A stretch of 64,000 nt of DNA from Paraburkholderia sp. D15 (GCF_029910215.1 NZ_CP110396.1:806001-870000), one strand, 5' to 3'; counted from the stretch's first letter, positions 1-8,531 are shown. The notes: generated by a model from the letters alone, not told the origin. Numbers and translations: made by a program.

Positions 1-163
1 GCAAGAAGTACTTTATTCCGACCAATTACATTGCTTTTTACCGGAAAGTCCAATACGTAGTGGCATTTCCGCTTCTTATACGAACCCATGCTAGGGTCAT
101 TGCTGAATTACGAATAATTAAAGTTTGTTATTATGTCGATTCACGTTTGCTTATACATCGGCC
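1..163. other. AT-rich leader at window edge
   Basis: This stretch is clearly lower in GC than the genes that follow and has no convincing reading frame. It ends at the start of the LysR gene and probably holds its promoter. Whatever lies upstream is cut off by the window edge. Confidence 0.4.
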
Positions 164-1111
164 ATGACGATGCGCAATGCGACTCTGCGGCAACTGAAAG
201 TGTTCGAGACGGTGGCGCGCCACCTGAGCTTCTCGCGCGCCGCGGAGGAATTGCATCTGACGCAACCCGCCGTGTCCACTCAGGTACGTCAACTCGAGGA
301 ACATGCGGGACTGCCGCTGTTCGAGCAACTCGGCAAGAAGATCTACCTCACGCCGGCCGGCACCGAGATGCTTCACTACAGCCGCGCGATCATGCAGCAA
401 TTCCACGAAGTCGACGAAGCGATGAGCCAGCTCAAGGGCGTCTCCGGCGGCAAGCTCAGCATCGCCGTGATCAGCGCGGGCGACTACTTCTTTCCCCGGG
501 TACTGGCCGAATTCACGCGCCGTTATTCGGGCGTCGTGCTCAATCTCGCCGTGCACAACCGCGAGGAACTGCTGCATCAACTCGCGACCAATCAAACCGA
601 TCTGGCCGTCATGGTGCGCCCGCCGCACGAAACGGATGCCACCAACGAGCCGTTCGCGCCGCACCCGTACGTGATCGTCGCGGCGCCCACGCATCCGCTC
701 GCGCACAAGCGCAACATCAAGATGAGCCAGTTGGCGAATGAAGCGTTTATCGTGCGCGAGCGCGGTTCGGATACGTGGAATTCGATGGAAGAAGGTTTCG
801 CCGGACGCCTCGCCAATCTGAAGATCGCAATGGAAATCAAGAGCACCGAGACGATCAAGCAGGCGGTGATCGCGGGCATGGGCATCGCGTTTCTGTCCGC
901 GCATACGATCAGCCTCGAATTGCAGCTCGGCCATCTCGTGGTACTCGACGTCGAGAGCTTTCCGGTCATGCTCAACTGGTACGTCGTGCATCGAAAGAAC
1001 AAACGCTTGCCGCCGGTCGCGGTCGCCTTCAAACGCTTCCTGATGGAGGAAGGCGCGAATCTGATCGAGAAGATTACGCGCGTGAAGGAATTGAGCGTGT
1101 ATAAACGCTAG
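164..1111 (+). CDS. LysR-family transcriptional regulator, CbbR-like
   Basis: This is a 315-residue LysR-type regulator. The N-terminal winged helix-turn-helix covers about residues 1-65 and contains LRQLKVFETV and LTQPAVSTQVRQLEE. The remainder is a two-lobe periplasmic-binding-protein-like effector domain. Its closest relatives by eye are CbbR/RbcR-type regulators, but no carbon-fixation gene is in the window. I start it at ATG 164, although ATG 170 is equally possible; an upstream TTG at 125 would add residues unlike the family. It runs in the same direction as a 103-residue unknown gene, with an inverted repeat between them, and converges on the frc operon. Its target could be that small gene, itself or the neighbouring acid-catabolism genes. 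Family assignment is firm, effector unknown. Confidence 0.9.
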   Translation: MTMRNATLRQLKVFETVARHLSFSRAAEELHLTQPAVSTQVRQLEEHAGLPLFEQLGKKIYLTPAGTEMLHYSRAIMQQFHEVDEAMSQLKGVSGGKLSIAVISAGDYFFPRVLAEFTRRYSGVVLNLAVHNREELLHQLATNQTDLAVMVRPPHETDATNEPFAPHPYVIVAAPTHPLAHKRNIKMSQLANEAFIVRERGSDTWNSMEEGFAGRLANLKIAMEIKSTETIKQAVIAGMGIAFLSAHTISLELQLGHLVVLDVESFPVMLNWYVVHRKNKRLPPVAVAFKRFLMEEGANLIEKITRVKELSVYKR

Positions 1112-1115
1112 GCTA

Positions 1116-1146
1116 TGGCAATCCAATAAAACTTTAACTATTGCCA
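1116..1146 (+). promoter_or_regulatory. Inverted repeat upstream of the 103-residue gene
   Basis: TGGCAAT (1116-1122) and ATTGCCA (1140-1146) form a 7-bp inverted repeat with a 17-bp AT-rich spacer. It lies between the LysR stop codon and the next gene. A T-N-A-type interrupted palindrome is what LysR proteins usually bind, so this is a candidate operator. The assignment is inference only. Confidence 0.35.
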
Positions 1147-1207
1147 ATCGTTCGGCGCTTCTATGCTGCAAGCGAGTTCTCTCACTCGCGTGCCCAGGAG
1201 GCCGGTC

Positions 1208-1519
1208 ATGAATCACGCTTCGGTTGCATCCCCTTCCCTCGACAGTACTCACGGCGCGCGCGCGGTCGCGCAAACCGAAGACGATGCGCATCTGAGCGCG
1301 TATAACGCCGCGTTCAGCGATCTCGGTCTGCGCTTTCGCTGGGATCACGCGACGCTCGACGTACTGCGCGAATTCAATGGCGAAGCGGCGCGCATTACCG
1401 CGTACATCGAGCGCTTTCATGCGCATCTGCATCGCGCGTACGATGCCGATTTTCTCGCGCAACTGATTTTGCACAAGAAGGCGCAGTACTACGGCGAGTC
1501 CGTGGCGCACGACGAATGA
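1208..1519 (+). CDS. Hypothetical protein, 103 residues
   Basis: This short reading frame is preceded by a strong ribosome-binding site, AGGAGG at 1197-1202, five bases before ATG 1208; that decides the start. The protein is soluble and predicted helical. Residues 1-35 are low-complexity and the C-terminal half is rich in His, Arg and aromatic residues (for example ERFHAHLHRAYDADF). I recognise no domain. It follows the LysR gene with an inverted repeat in between, so it may be a LysR target. A terminator-like hairpin follows at 1634. The good ribosome-binding site and codon use argue that it is real. Confidence 0.6.
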   Translation: MNHASVASPSLDSTHGARAVAQTEDDAHLSAYNAAFSDLGLRFRWDHATLDVLREFNGEAARITAYIERFHAHLHRAYDADFLAQLILHKKAQYYGESVAHDE

Positions 1520-1633
1520 CGAATCACCGGCCGTCGACGTCGATGTCGATGTCGTCGACTTCGACGATGCGCCGGTGCATACGCTACGGTCGAACGCTTG
1601 CGGCATGCGGACTCCCCATGTTGCACTGCCATC

Positions 1634-1668
1634 GCACGCGGCCGATCGACCGCGTGCTTCTTTCTTTC
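1634..1668 (+). terminator. Rho-independent terminator candidate
   Basis: GCACGCGG (1634-1641) pairs with CCGCGTGC (1650-1657) across an 8-base loop and is followed by a T-rich tail (TTCTTTCTTTC). It is placed to end the transcript of the LysR and 103-residue genes before the convergent FAH gene. Confidence 0.6.
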
Positions 1669-1720
1669 GCTACATTCGCTTCTTTATCTTCTGCCTTCTT
1701 GCTTTCGCTCTCGCCGTCGC

Positions 1721-2539
1721 TCAGGTTGCAGCAACCGTTTGCGGTGCGAGGTGATGCAGGTCCGCAGCAGCCGTGGTCACCAGCGTATTACTGAGCGTGC
1801 CGATACCATCGATCGAAACCGACACGGTCGCGCCGTCCTTGATCGAGCCGACGCCGACCGATGTCCCGCACGCAATCACATCGCCCGCTTCGAGCGTGAG
1901 GTCTTGCGACAGCAGACTCACCTGCTGCTGCGGCGAAAACACCATATCGTCGAGCGGATAGTTCTGCCGCTCGACGCCGTCGAGCAAGGTCACGAGGCGC
2001 GCCTGTCGCCAGTCGAATCCGGAGACGATGGCCGGCCCCAGACAACAGAACGTGTCGAAGCCCTTCGCGCGCGTCCACTGCGGGAAATGCGGGTTCTCGT
2101 TCAACAGATCCGCGGCGGTCACGTCATTGACGAGCGTATAGCCGAAGATCGCCGCGGCTGCTTCGTCGACGCTTGCGTTTCGGCAACGCCTGCCGATCAC
2201 GATACCGAGTTCGCCTTCGTAGACGATCTTGCCCGCGTAACCCGGGGGACGACGGATCGCCTCGCCTGTACCGATCACGGAAGCGGCGGGCTTCAACAGA
2301 AACAGCGGATGCGACGGCACCGGCTTGTCGAGCTTCGCGGCCAGCGCGTGATAGTTGTTCCACAACGCGACGATCTTGCCCGGCGCGCACGGCGCGAGCG
2401 GCGTCAGCGTGCGCATCGGCAGAACCGCGCCGGTCGGCACCGGGTGATCGAGACTCGCGTACTCGTGCAGATAGCCGCCTTCCACGCGCCCAAATACGAC
2501 GCCGCCGTCGCTCGACATGAAACGCATCCACGTATCCAT
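1721..2539 (-). CDS. Fumarylacetoacetate hydrolase-fold protein
   Basis: This 272-residue protein belongs to the FAH superfamily of C-C hydrolases, isomerases and decarboxylases. Visible family features are the metal-binding YEGELGIVIG stretch near residue 108, then GYTLVNDVTAADLL and WTRAKGFDTFCCLGPAIV. The C-terminal GDVIACGTSVGVGSIKDG loop is also typical. It is the last gene of the HACL-frc operon, 55 bases after frc. Within the family the chemistry cannot be told from sequence: acylpyruvate hydrolase, oxaloacetate decarboxylase and hydroxyhepta-dienedioate isomerase are all possible. Its position suggests that it handles a 2-oxo acid linked to the operon's substrate. Confidence 0.85.
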   Translation of the reverse strand: MDTWMRFMSSDGGVVFGRVEGGYLHEYASLDHPVPTGAVLPMRTLTPLAPCAPGKIVALWNNYHALAAKLDKPVPSHPLFLLKPAASVIGTGEAIRRPPGYAGKIVYEGELGIVIGRRCRNASVDEAAAAIFGYTLVNDVTAADLLNENPHFPQWTRAKGFDTFCCLGPAIVSGFDWRQARLVTLLDGVERQNYPLDDMVFSPQQQVSLLSQDLTLEAGDVIACGTSVGVGSIKDGATVSVSIDGIGTLSNTLVTTAAADLHHLAPQTVAAT

Positions 2540-2594
2540 TGTTTCGCTCCGCGAACGTTACGGCGGTTCGGATTTACCCTGCGTCGATCAGCCC

Positions 2595-3842
2595 TCAGAT
2601 CGCGCCGGCCGTGCGCAACGCGCTGATCTGCGCCGGCGAGTAACCGAGTTCGGCCATGACCTCGTCGGTATGTTCGCCGAGCAGCGGCGAGCGTTTGACT
2701 TCGGTCGGACTGTCGGACAGCTTGATGGGATTGCCGACCGTCAAATACTTGCCGCGAGTCGGATGATCCACCTCGACGATCGTGCCAGTCTTGCGCAACG
2801 ACGGTTCCTCGGCGAGTTCCTTCATCGACAGGATCGGACCGCACGGTATGTCGTATTTGTTGAGCGTCTGCATGGCCTCGAACTTGGTCTTGGTCATGGT
2901 CCAGCGTTCGATCTCCGCGAAGATCTCCTTCAGGCGCGGCAGGCGCGCGGCAGGTGTCGCGTAGTCGGGATCGGTGGCCCACTCTTCCCTGCCGATCACA
3001 TTGCAGATCTTTGCCCACACCGGCGCCTGCGTGATGAAGTAGATATACGCATTCGGATCGGTTTCCCAGCCCTTGCATTTCAGAATCCAGCCCGGCTGAC
3101 CGCCGCCCGATGCATTGCCCGCGCGCGGCACCGCGTCGCCGAACGTGCCGTTCGGATATTGCGGGTATTCCTTCATCGTGCCGTTGCGGGCGAGCCGCTG
3201 CTGGTCGCGCAGTTTCACGCGGCACAGGTTGAGCACGCCGTCCTGCATCGCCGCGAGCACGCGCTGACCGCGTCCGGTTTGGGTGCGCTGATACAGCGCG
3301 GTGACGATGCCGAGCGCCAGATGCAGGCCCGTGCCGCTATCGCCGATCTGCGCACCGGTGACGATCGGCGGACCGTCGTCGAAACCCGTGGTCGAGGCGG
3401 CGCCGCCCGCGCATTGCGCGACGTTCTCATAGACCTTGCAGTCCTCGTACGGTCCCGGCCCGAAGCCTTTCACCGAAGCGACGATCATGCGCGGATTCAA
3501 CTCCTGAATCCGTTCCCACGTGAAGCCCATGCGATCGAGCGCGCCCGGCGCAAAGTTCTCCACCAGCACGTCGCATTTCTGGATCAGCGCTTCGAGTACC
3601 TGTTTGCCTTCGGGATGTTTCGTGTCGATCGTGACCGAACGCTTGTTGTGATTGAGCATCGTGAAGTAAAGGCTGTCCACGTCGGGGATATCGCGCAGTT
3701 GCTCGCGCGTGATGTCGCCCGCGCCGGCCCGCTCCACCTTGATCACATCCGCGCCGAACCACGCGAGCAATTGCGTGCAGGTCGGACCCGATTGCACGTG
3801 CGTGAAATCGAGAATGCGCACACCGTCCAATGCTTTCGTCAT
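2595..3842 (-). CDS. frc: Formyl-CoA:acid CoA-transferase (Frc-like, CaiB/BaiF class III)
   Basis: This is a 415-residue class III CoA-transferase that aligns almost end to end with Oxalobacter formyl-CoA transferase. Shared stretches include [32 protein letters not shown] and the glycine loop GGGGQPGW-like [10 protein letters not shown]. The catalytic Asp is in IGDSGTG (about residue 168). In the classic reaction the enzyme moves CoA from formyl-CoA to oxalate. Here it sits 38 bases downstream of a ThDP enzyme that is not a canonical oxalyl-CoA decarboxylase, so the acceptor acid may instead be a 2-hydroxy acid. The family is certain; the natural acceptor is open. Confidence 0.88.
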   Translation of the reverse strand: MTKALDGVRILDFTHVQSGPTCTQLLAWFGADVIKVERAGAGDITREQLRDIPDVDSLYFTMLNHNKRSVTIDTKHPEGKQVLEALIQKCDVLVENFAPGALDRMGFTWERIQELNPRMIVASVKGFGPGPYEDCKVYENVAQCAGGAASTTGFDDGPPIVTGAQIGDSGTGLHLALGIVTALYQRTQTGRGQRVLAAMQDGVLNLCRVKLRDQQRLARNGTMKEYPQYPNGTFGDAVPRAGNASGGGQPGWILKCKGWETDPNAYIYFITQAPVWAKICNVIGREEWATDPDYATPAARLPRLKEIFAEIERWTMTKTKFEAMQTLNKYDIPCGPILSMKELAEEPSLRKTGTIVEVDHPTRGKYLTVGNPIKLSDSPTEVKRSPLLGEHTDEVMAELGYSPAQISALRTAGAI

Positions 3843-3880
3843 GTCTGTCTCCCCATGCCACGTCGTGGCAAGTCACTGGT

Positions 3881-5653
3881 TTACTTGTACATGGTTTGGT
3901 TTTTGGTCCCCGGCGCGTACTCGCGCGGATCGACCCAGATGTTGACCACCGCCGAGCGCCCGGTCCGATGAATCGCCTCGCGCGCACGCTGCAACGCGCC
4001 AGCGATCTGCGCCGGATCGCGCACCTCCTCGCCGTGACCGCCCAGCATGTCGGCGAACTTGCTGAACGGCACATCGCTCAGCAGATTGCCGACGCTGCCG
4101 CGCTCGTCGCCATATTTGGCGAGCTGCCCGTAGCGGATCTGATTCATCGCCGAGTTATTGCCGATCACCGCGAGATACGGTGCGCCGAAACGGTTGGCGG
4201 TTTCCATGTCGAACGCGGTCATGCCGAACGAGCCGTCGCCGTAGTAGCACAGCACTTCCTTGTGCGGATGCGCGAGTTTCGCGGCAAGCGCGAAGCCGGT
4301 GCCGACACCGAGCGAGCCCAGCGCGCCGGGGTCCATCCATTGCCCCGGACGGCGCGGCCGCACCGCCTGCGCGGAAATCGTCACGACGTCGCCGCCGTCG
4401 CCGATGTACACGGTGTCGTCGGAGAGAAATTCATTGAGTTCGTACGCGACGCGATACGGATGGATCGGCATGCTGTCCGATCTGAACAAGGGCATCAGCT
4501 TTTCGGTCGCGGCGGCTTCGGCGTTCTGCAACTGCGCCATCCATTTGCGCCGTGCCTGACGCTTGTCGTCTTTCAGACGCCCGCTCGCGGCCTGCAATAC
4601 GGCGGCGAGAATCGCGCCCGGATCGCCGACGAGCCCGAGGTCGATATCGCGATTCTTGCCGACCGTGCGGTAGTCCATGTCGATCTGCACCAGCGTCAAC
4701 TCCCGGCTGATGCGCTTGCCGTAACCCATGCGGAAATCGAACGGCGTACCGACGACGATCAACACGTCGGCATTCGCGAAAGCCTGCGAACGAGTGCGGT
4801 CGAAGTGATGCGGATCGCCCGGCGGCAACAGGCCGCGGCTCGCGCCGTTGAAATACCCGGGCATGTCGATGCCGCGCAGCAGCGCGATCGCTTCCTCGTG
4901 CCCACGCGCGGTCCACACCTGCTGGCCGTACAGAATCGCCGGACGTTCGGCGTTCACGAGAATGTCCGCGAGTTTTTCGATGTCGCGCGGATCGCCGATC
5001 GATTTCGTCGACGCGCGATAGTGGCCAGGTTGCGGCACCACCGCGCGCGTCAGATCGATTTCGCGATCGAGCACGTCGCGCGGAATTTCCAGGTAGGCCG
5101 GACCAGGCGCGCCGTTGAAGCACTCGCGCGCGGCCATCGAGATCATGTCCGCGACGCGCTCGGTGCTCGGCACGCTGGCGGCGAACTTGGTGATGGGCGC
5201 CATGATGTCGACGTGCGGCAAGTCCTGCAGCGAACCCATCTTGTGCTGCGTGAGTGCGCCCTGCCCGCCGATGTGCAGGATCGGACTCTCCGAACGGAAC
5301 GCGGTGGCGATGCCGGTGACGGCGTTCGTGCAACCGGGACCGGCGGTGGTGACCACGCAGCCGAGCTTGCCGGTCTGGCGCGCGTAGCCGTCGGCGGCAT
5401 GCGCGGCGACCTGCTCGTGACGCACGTCGATGATGCGGATGCCTTCGTCGACGCAGCCGTCGTAGATATCGATGATGTGGCCGCCGCACAGCGTGAAGAT
5501 CGTGTCGACCCCTTCGTTTTTCAGCGCCTTCGCCACCAGATGGCCGCCGGAGACGACGCCCGCGTTGCGGGTCTTCTGCCTGAGCGTGTCTTCCGCCGTC
5601 GTGCTGCCTGAACTGCTTGTCGCGGGGTTCGGGGATGTAACAACTGCGGACAT
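3881..5653 (-). CDS. ThDP-dependent 2-hydroxyacyl-CoA lyase-like enzyme (ILVBL/HACL2 type)
   Basis: This 590-residue enzyme has the three-domain ThDP fold. The catalytic Glu is in DVRHEQVAAH (E80), and the cofactor motif runs from GDG at 472-474 to NN at 499-500. I start it at ATG 5653, which has AGGAG just upstream; an upstream in-frame ATG at 5695 has none. It could be annotated as oxalyl-CoA decarboxylase or acetolactate synthase. It lacks the SGSSERE stretch of true oxalyl-CoA decarboxylases, however, and instead carries GGH, HIGGQGALTQHKMGSLQ and QWMDPGALGSLGVG as in ILVBL/HACL2 proteins. Those cleave 2-hydroxyacyl-CoA to formyl-CoA and an aldehyde or ketone. It is first in an operon with frc and an FAH-fold gene, behind two probable GntR operators. 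Substrate not determinable here. Confidence 0.82.
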   Translation of the reverse strand: MSAVVTSPNPATSSSGSTTAEDTLRQKTRNAGVVSGGHLVAKALKNEGVDTIFTLCGGHIIDIYDGCVDEGIRIIDVRHEQVAAHAADGYARQTGKLGCVVTTAGPGCTNAVTGIATAFRSESPILHIGGQGALTQHKMGSLQDLPHVDIMAPITKFAASVPSTERVADMISMAARECFNGAPGPAYLEIPRDVLDREIDLTRAVVPQPGHYRASTKSIGDPRDIEKLADILVNAERPAILYGQQVWTARGHEEAIALLRGIDMPGYFNGASRGLLPPGDPHHFDRTRSQAFANADVLIVVGTPFDFRMGYGKRISRELTLVQIDMDYRTVGKNRDIDLGLVGDPGAILAAVLQAASGRLKDDKRQARRKWMAQLQNAEAAATEKLMPLFRSDSMPIHPYRVAYELNEFLSDDTVYIGDGGDVVTISAQAVRPRRPGQWMDPGALGSLGVGTGFALAAKLAHPHKEVLCYYGDGSFGMTAFDMETANRFGAPYLAVIGNNSAMNQIRYGQLAKYGDERGSVGNLLSDVPFSKFADMLGGHGEEVRDPAQIAGALQRAREAIHRTGRSAVVNIWVDPREYAPGTKNQTMYK

Positions 5654-5700
5654 GGTCGTCTCCTGGTCATGGACGTTCAGCCGGCCTCGCCTCATACCGT

Positions 5701-5716
5701 ATGTGATATATCACAT
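5701..5716. promoter_or_regulatory. GntR operator candidate 1
   Basis: ATGTGATATATCACAT is a perfect 16-bp palindrome lying 48 bases upstream of the HACL start codon. Its TGATATATCA core recurs at 5864 and, degenerately, at 6980. FadR-type GntR proteins bind short AT-rich palindromes like this, and a FadR-type gene is the next gene upstream. Confidence 0.65.
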
Positions 5717-5861
5717 TCAATCAAGGCCGATTTCGAGAGGCGCTTGCTTGCGCCGCAATGCGTGTGTTGCTTATCCAGCTTGGTGTTGACGGTGAAAAGC
5801 CGAAAACGGAACGGCGCTCGGCGAGGGAAAACACCGACGCAGGGAAGCTGCCTTTTCCGTT

Positions 5862-5878
5862 GTTGATATATCACATAC
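5862..5878. promoter_or_regulatory. GntR operator candidate 2
   Basis: GTTGATATATCACATA-like sequence sharing the palindromic core TGATATATCA (5864-5873) with the site at 5701. The two sites are about 160 bases apart in the HACL-frc promoter region, an arrangement that would allow looping or two promoters. Confidence 0.55.
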
Positions 5879-5935
5879 TATATTTTCAAGACCGTCAAGC
5901 GCGGCTTTTCCCGCATCGCACGAAGCGAGCGGCAA

Positions 5936-5968
5936 CAAAAAAGCCCGCGGTGCTTTCACACCGCGGGC
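5936..5968 (-). terminator. Rho-independent terminator of the GntR gene
   Basis: On the minus strand a 10-bp stem (GCCCGCGGTG with CACCGCGGGC, 5943-5968) with a 6-base loop is followed by a run of six or more T residues. It lies 22 bases after the GntR stop codon and separates that gene from the HACL operon on the same strand. Confidence 0.85.
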
Positions 5969-5989
5969 CTGATCGAAGCGTTGTTCCGC

Positions 5990-6709
5990 CTAGTCCAGAA
6001 AATCGCAGTTCGCCTCGACGAAGGTCGCCAGATCCAGCGAATGCTGCCGCGTCAGCCGCTCGGCGAGTTCGGTATCGCGCTTCTCCAACGCCTCGATGAT
6101 GCGCAGATGATCGACGATGGAACGCGACGCGCGATCGCTCTGCGAGATCGTCATGCGCCGGATCGCGCGCACGTGGATGAAGATGTTCTTGATCGTGTCG
6201 AGAATGATCTGCGACTTCGACAACTCGACGATCGCCTGATGAAACGCGATGTTGGCGTCCGAGTATTCGGCGATATGCTCGGCCGGGGTGGCGTCGCGGA
6301 AATTGTCGAACATGTGGCGCAGACGGGCGATTTCCTCGTCGCTCGCATGCAGCGTGGCGAGCCGCGCGGCCATGCTTTCGAGCGCCGCCCACATCTGGAT
6401 CATCTCGACGATTTCGCGCTTGCTCTTGCGCACGATGTAGATGCCGCGCCGCGGCACCATGCGCAGAAAACCTTCCTGTTCGAGCAGCGTCATCGCCTCG
6501 CGCACCGGCGTGCGGCTCACGCCGAGCGACTCGCTCAGCACGCGTTCGTCGAGACGGATTTCCTCGCGGCTCTGGTAGATGTCCGCGTCGGCGATCGCCT
6601 GGCGCAACATCGCGTACGCCTGATCGCGCAAGCTCGCGCTCGCGCCGATCGGCTGCAACGACAAAGTCAGCGGCGTACCCACTGCTTCAGTTTGAAGTTC
6701 TGACGACAT
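5990..6709 (-). CDS. GntR-family regulator, FadR subfamily (FCD domain)
   Basis: This 239-residue regulator has an N-terminal winged helix-turn-helix with LRDQAYAMLRQAI and SRTPVREAMTLLEQEGFL (about residues 25-95). A helical FCD ligand-binding domain follows, with metal-ligand histidines in HQAIVEL, DHLRIIEAL and TRQHSLDL. ATG 6709 is preceded by AAGAGGC; the longer frame lacks such a signal. It lies between the HACL-frc operon and a divergent MHS transporter, and similar palindromes lie in both promoter regions. The likely role is repression of acid catabolism and uptake, relieved by an organic acid. The ligand is unknown. Confidence 0.9.
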   Translation of the reverse strand: MSSELQTEAVGTPLTLSLQPIGASASLRDQAYAMLRQAIADADIYQSREEIRLDERVLSESLGVSRTPVREAMTLLEQEGFLRMVPRRGIYIVRKSKREIVEMIQMWAALESMAARLATLHASDEEIARLRHMFDNFRDATPAEHIAEYSDANIAFHQAIVELSKSQIILDTIKNIFIHVRAIRRMTISQSDRASRSIVDHLRIIEALEKRDTELAERLTRQHSLDLATFVEANCDFLD

Positions 6710-6908
6710 GCATCGCCTCTTGTTGACCCTGCGCACGATGCGGCACGGGCGCCGCTCCGCCGTATTGTTCACCCAAACCGATGAACCGGCCATGCTGCGC
6801 CGCGCGTTGCGCGACCGGTTGCGGAATCCAGCGCGTCAGCAAAACCGTGGCGGCGGCACCCAGACCCACGGCCGCGAAGGCCAGCAGCGCGAGAGAAGCA
6901 AAGTCCAT
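6687..6908 (-). CDS. Possible small membrane protein, 73 residues
   Basis: This short frame has GGAG about six bases before ATG 6908 and overlaps the GntR start by 23 bases, as coupled genes do. The N-terminal 25 residues are hydrophobic (LALLAFAAVGLGAAATVLL) and would form one membrane segment, followed by a polar tail. I recognise no family. The overlap and ribosome-binding site support a real gene. The GC-rich context, where chance frames are common, argues for caution. Confidence 0.4.
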   Translation of the reverse strand: MDFASLALLAFAAVGLGAAATVLLTRWIPQPVAQRAAQHGRFIGLGEQYGGAAPVPHRAQGQQEAMHVVRTSN

Positions 6909-6979
6909 TTCCAGCTCCAGATGATCGAGTGAACGAATCGCTCAATCATATGCTGCGCCGCCGCATTTATCAATATTCC

Positions 6980-6997
6980 GTATGTAGTATATCAACG
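6980..6997. promoter_or_regulatory. GntR operator candidate 3
   Basis: On the minus strand this reads CGTTGATATACTACATA, differing from candidate 2 at only three of 17 positions. It lies in the divergent promoter region between the GntR unit and the MHS transporter, about 190 bases before the transporter start. That ties the transporter to the same regulator. Confidence 0.5.
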
Positions 6998-7188
6998 ACG
7001 ATCGCCGTCGAGATTACCTCTGCAAAGTAGCACGGACATCGCCCAAACACGCTCGCCTCGGTGTAAACGCGCAAAACGCGCGCTATGCGCGCACGCGCGT
7101 TCGATGATCGCGCATTTCGACCTCGATGCGGATTGTGCGAAGCGTCGCGCATCACTAACCTTCGGGGAAAGTTATCTGGAGACACGTC

Positions 7189-8508
7189 ATGAGCACGATC
7201 CACCCGGCGGCCGCCCCGGCCGACAACCGCGCAACACGCAGCCAGGCGCGCAAGGCCGCGCTCGGCAGCTTCGTCGGCGCGGTCGTCGACTGGTACGACT
7301 TTCTGCTGTACGGCATCGTCGCCGCGCTGGTCTTCAACGCCGAGTTCTTTCCGAAGGTCAGCCCGGCGATGGGCACCCTCGCCGCATTCGCGACCTTCGG
7401 CGTCGGCTTCCTGTTCCGGCCGCTCGGCGGTTTCGTGTTCGGCCACTATGGCGACCGGCTCGGACGCAAACGCATGCTGGTGCTGACCGTGATGATGATG
7501 GGCCTGTCGACCGCGGCGATCGGACTATTGCCGGCGTTCTCGTCGATCGGCTGGTGGGCGCCGGTGCTGCTCGTCACGCTGCGCGCGATCCAGGGTTTCG
7601 CGGTGGGCGGCGAATGGGGCGGCGCCGCGTTGATGGCGGTGGAAAGCGCGCCGGAAAAGAAAAAGGCGTTCTACAGCAGTGGTGTGCAGGTCGGCTACGG
7701 CGTCGGCCTCGTGCTGTCGACCGGGCTCGTCGCGATCATCAGCCGGTCGATGGACAACGCGTCGTTCCTCAGTTGGGGCTGGCGGCTGCCGTTCCTGTTC
7801 AGCGTGGTGCTGGTGCTGATCGCGCTGTGGATCCGCTCGAGCATGGAAGAGTCGAAGGAGTTCGTCGAGAAGGTCGGCCAGCATGGCGAACGCAGCGTGC
7901 GCCTGCCGATCGTCGAAGCGCTGCTGCGTCATCCGAAGGCGTTTCTGCTGATCATCGCGCTGCGGCTCGCCGAACTGTTCACCATGTATATCGTCACCGC
8001 CTTCGCGCTGAACTACTCGACCGCGAATCTGCACATGCCGCGCGAGTTCTTCCTCACGATCGGTCTGCTGGTCGGCGCGCTGAGCTGCGTGACGATTCCG
8101 TGCTTCGCGTTGCTCGCGGACCGCTTCGGCCGCCGCCGCATCTACATGATCGGCGCGGTGGTCGGCATGCTGAGCGCGGTGCCGTTCTTTCTCGCACTCG
8201 ATGCACGCGCAACCATCTGGATCGTGGTCTTCGCGGTGATGCTCGCGAACGTCGCGCACGACATGGTGGTGAGCGTCCAGCAGCCGATGTTCACCGAACT
8301 GTTCGGCACCGAGTACCGCTATAGCGGCGCGGGCGTCGGCTACCAGGTGGCGAGCGTGGTGGGCGGCGGCTTCACGCCTTTCATCGCGGTTGCGCTGGTC
8401 AGCTTCGCGGGCGGCTCGTGGCATCCGGTGGCCGCATACCTTGCGATCGGCTGTCTGATTTCGGTGCTGGTGGCCGCAAAAATGAAGACCGGGCGCGGCG
8501 TCGCCTGA
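7189..8508 (+). CDS. MFS transporter, metabolite:H+ symporter (MHS) family
   Basis: This 439-residue polytopic protein with about 12 membrane segments belongs to the MHS branch of the major facilitator superfamily (ShiA, KgtP, ProP relatives). The family start GSFVGAVVDWYDFLLYG and the loop 2-3 motif GHYGDRLGRKRML are present, as is QGFAVGGEWGGA in the fourth to fifth segments. GGAGA lies about eight bases before ATG 7189. MHS carriers import mono- and dicarboxylates, betaines or aromatic acids with protons. Divergent placement next to the GntR gene and shared operator-like sites suggest that it imports the substrate of the HACL-frc operon. Confidence 0.9.
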   Translation: MSTIHPAAAPADNRATRSQARKAALGSFVGAVVDWYDFLLYGIVAALVFNAEFFPKVSPAMGTLAAFATFGVGFLFRPLGGFVFGHYGDRLGRKRMLVLTVMMMGLSTAAIGLLPAFSSIGWWAPVLLVTLRAIQGFAVGGEWGGAALMAVESAPEKKKAFYSSGVQVGYGVGLVLSTGLVAIISRSMDNASFLSWGWRLPFLFSVVLVLIALWIRSSMEESKEFVEKVGQHGERSVRLPIVEALLRHPKAFLLIIALRLAELFTMYIVTAFALNYSTANLHMPREFFLTIGLLVGALSCVTIPCFALLADRFGRRRIYMIGAVVGMLSAVPFFLALDARATIWIVVFAVMLANVAHDMVVSVQQPMFTELFGTEYRYSGAGVGYQVASVVGGGFTPFIAVALVSFAGGSWHPVAAYLAIGCLISVLVAAKMKTGRGVA

Positions 8509-8531
8509 GTTTTACTTCCCTCGTTTCGAGC

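Noticed and set aside
164..1111. CbbR proper, regulator of CO2 fixation
   Set aside because: It resembles CbbR, but no cbb gene is present in the window, so only the family is stated.
2517..5611. Long Arg/His/Ala-rich plus-strand frames opposite frc and the ThDP gene
   Set aside because: They lack ribosome-binding sites and family motifs, and the minus-strand genes align with known families over full length.
3881..5653. Simple annotation as oxalyl-CoA decarboxylase (oxc)
   Set aside because: The protein shares the ThDP fold but lacks the SGSSERE region and other stretches typical of verified Oxc, and reads more like ILVBL/HACL2. Oxalate use is not excluded, only unsupported.
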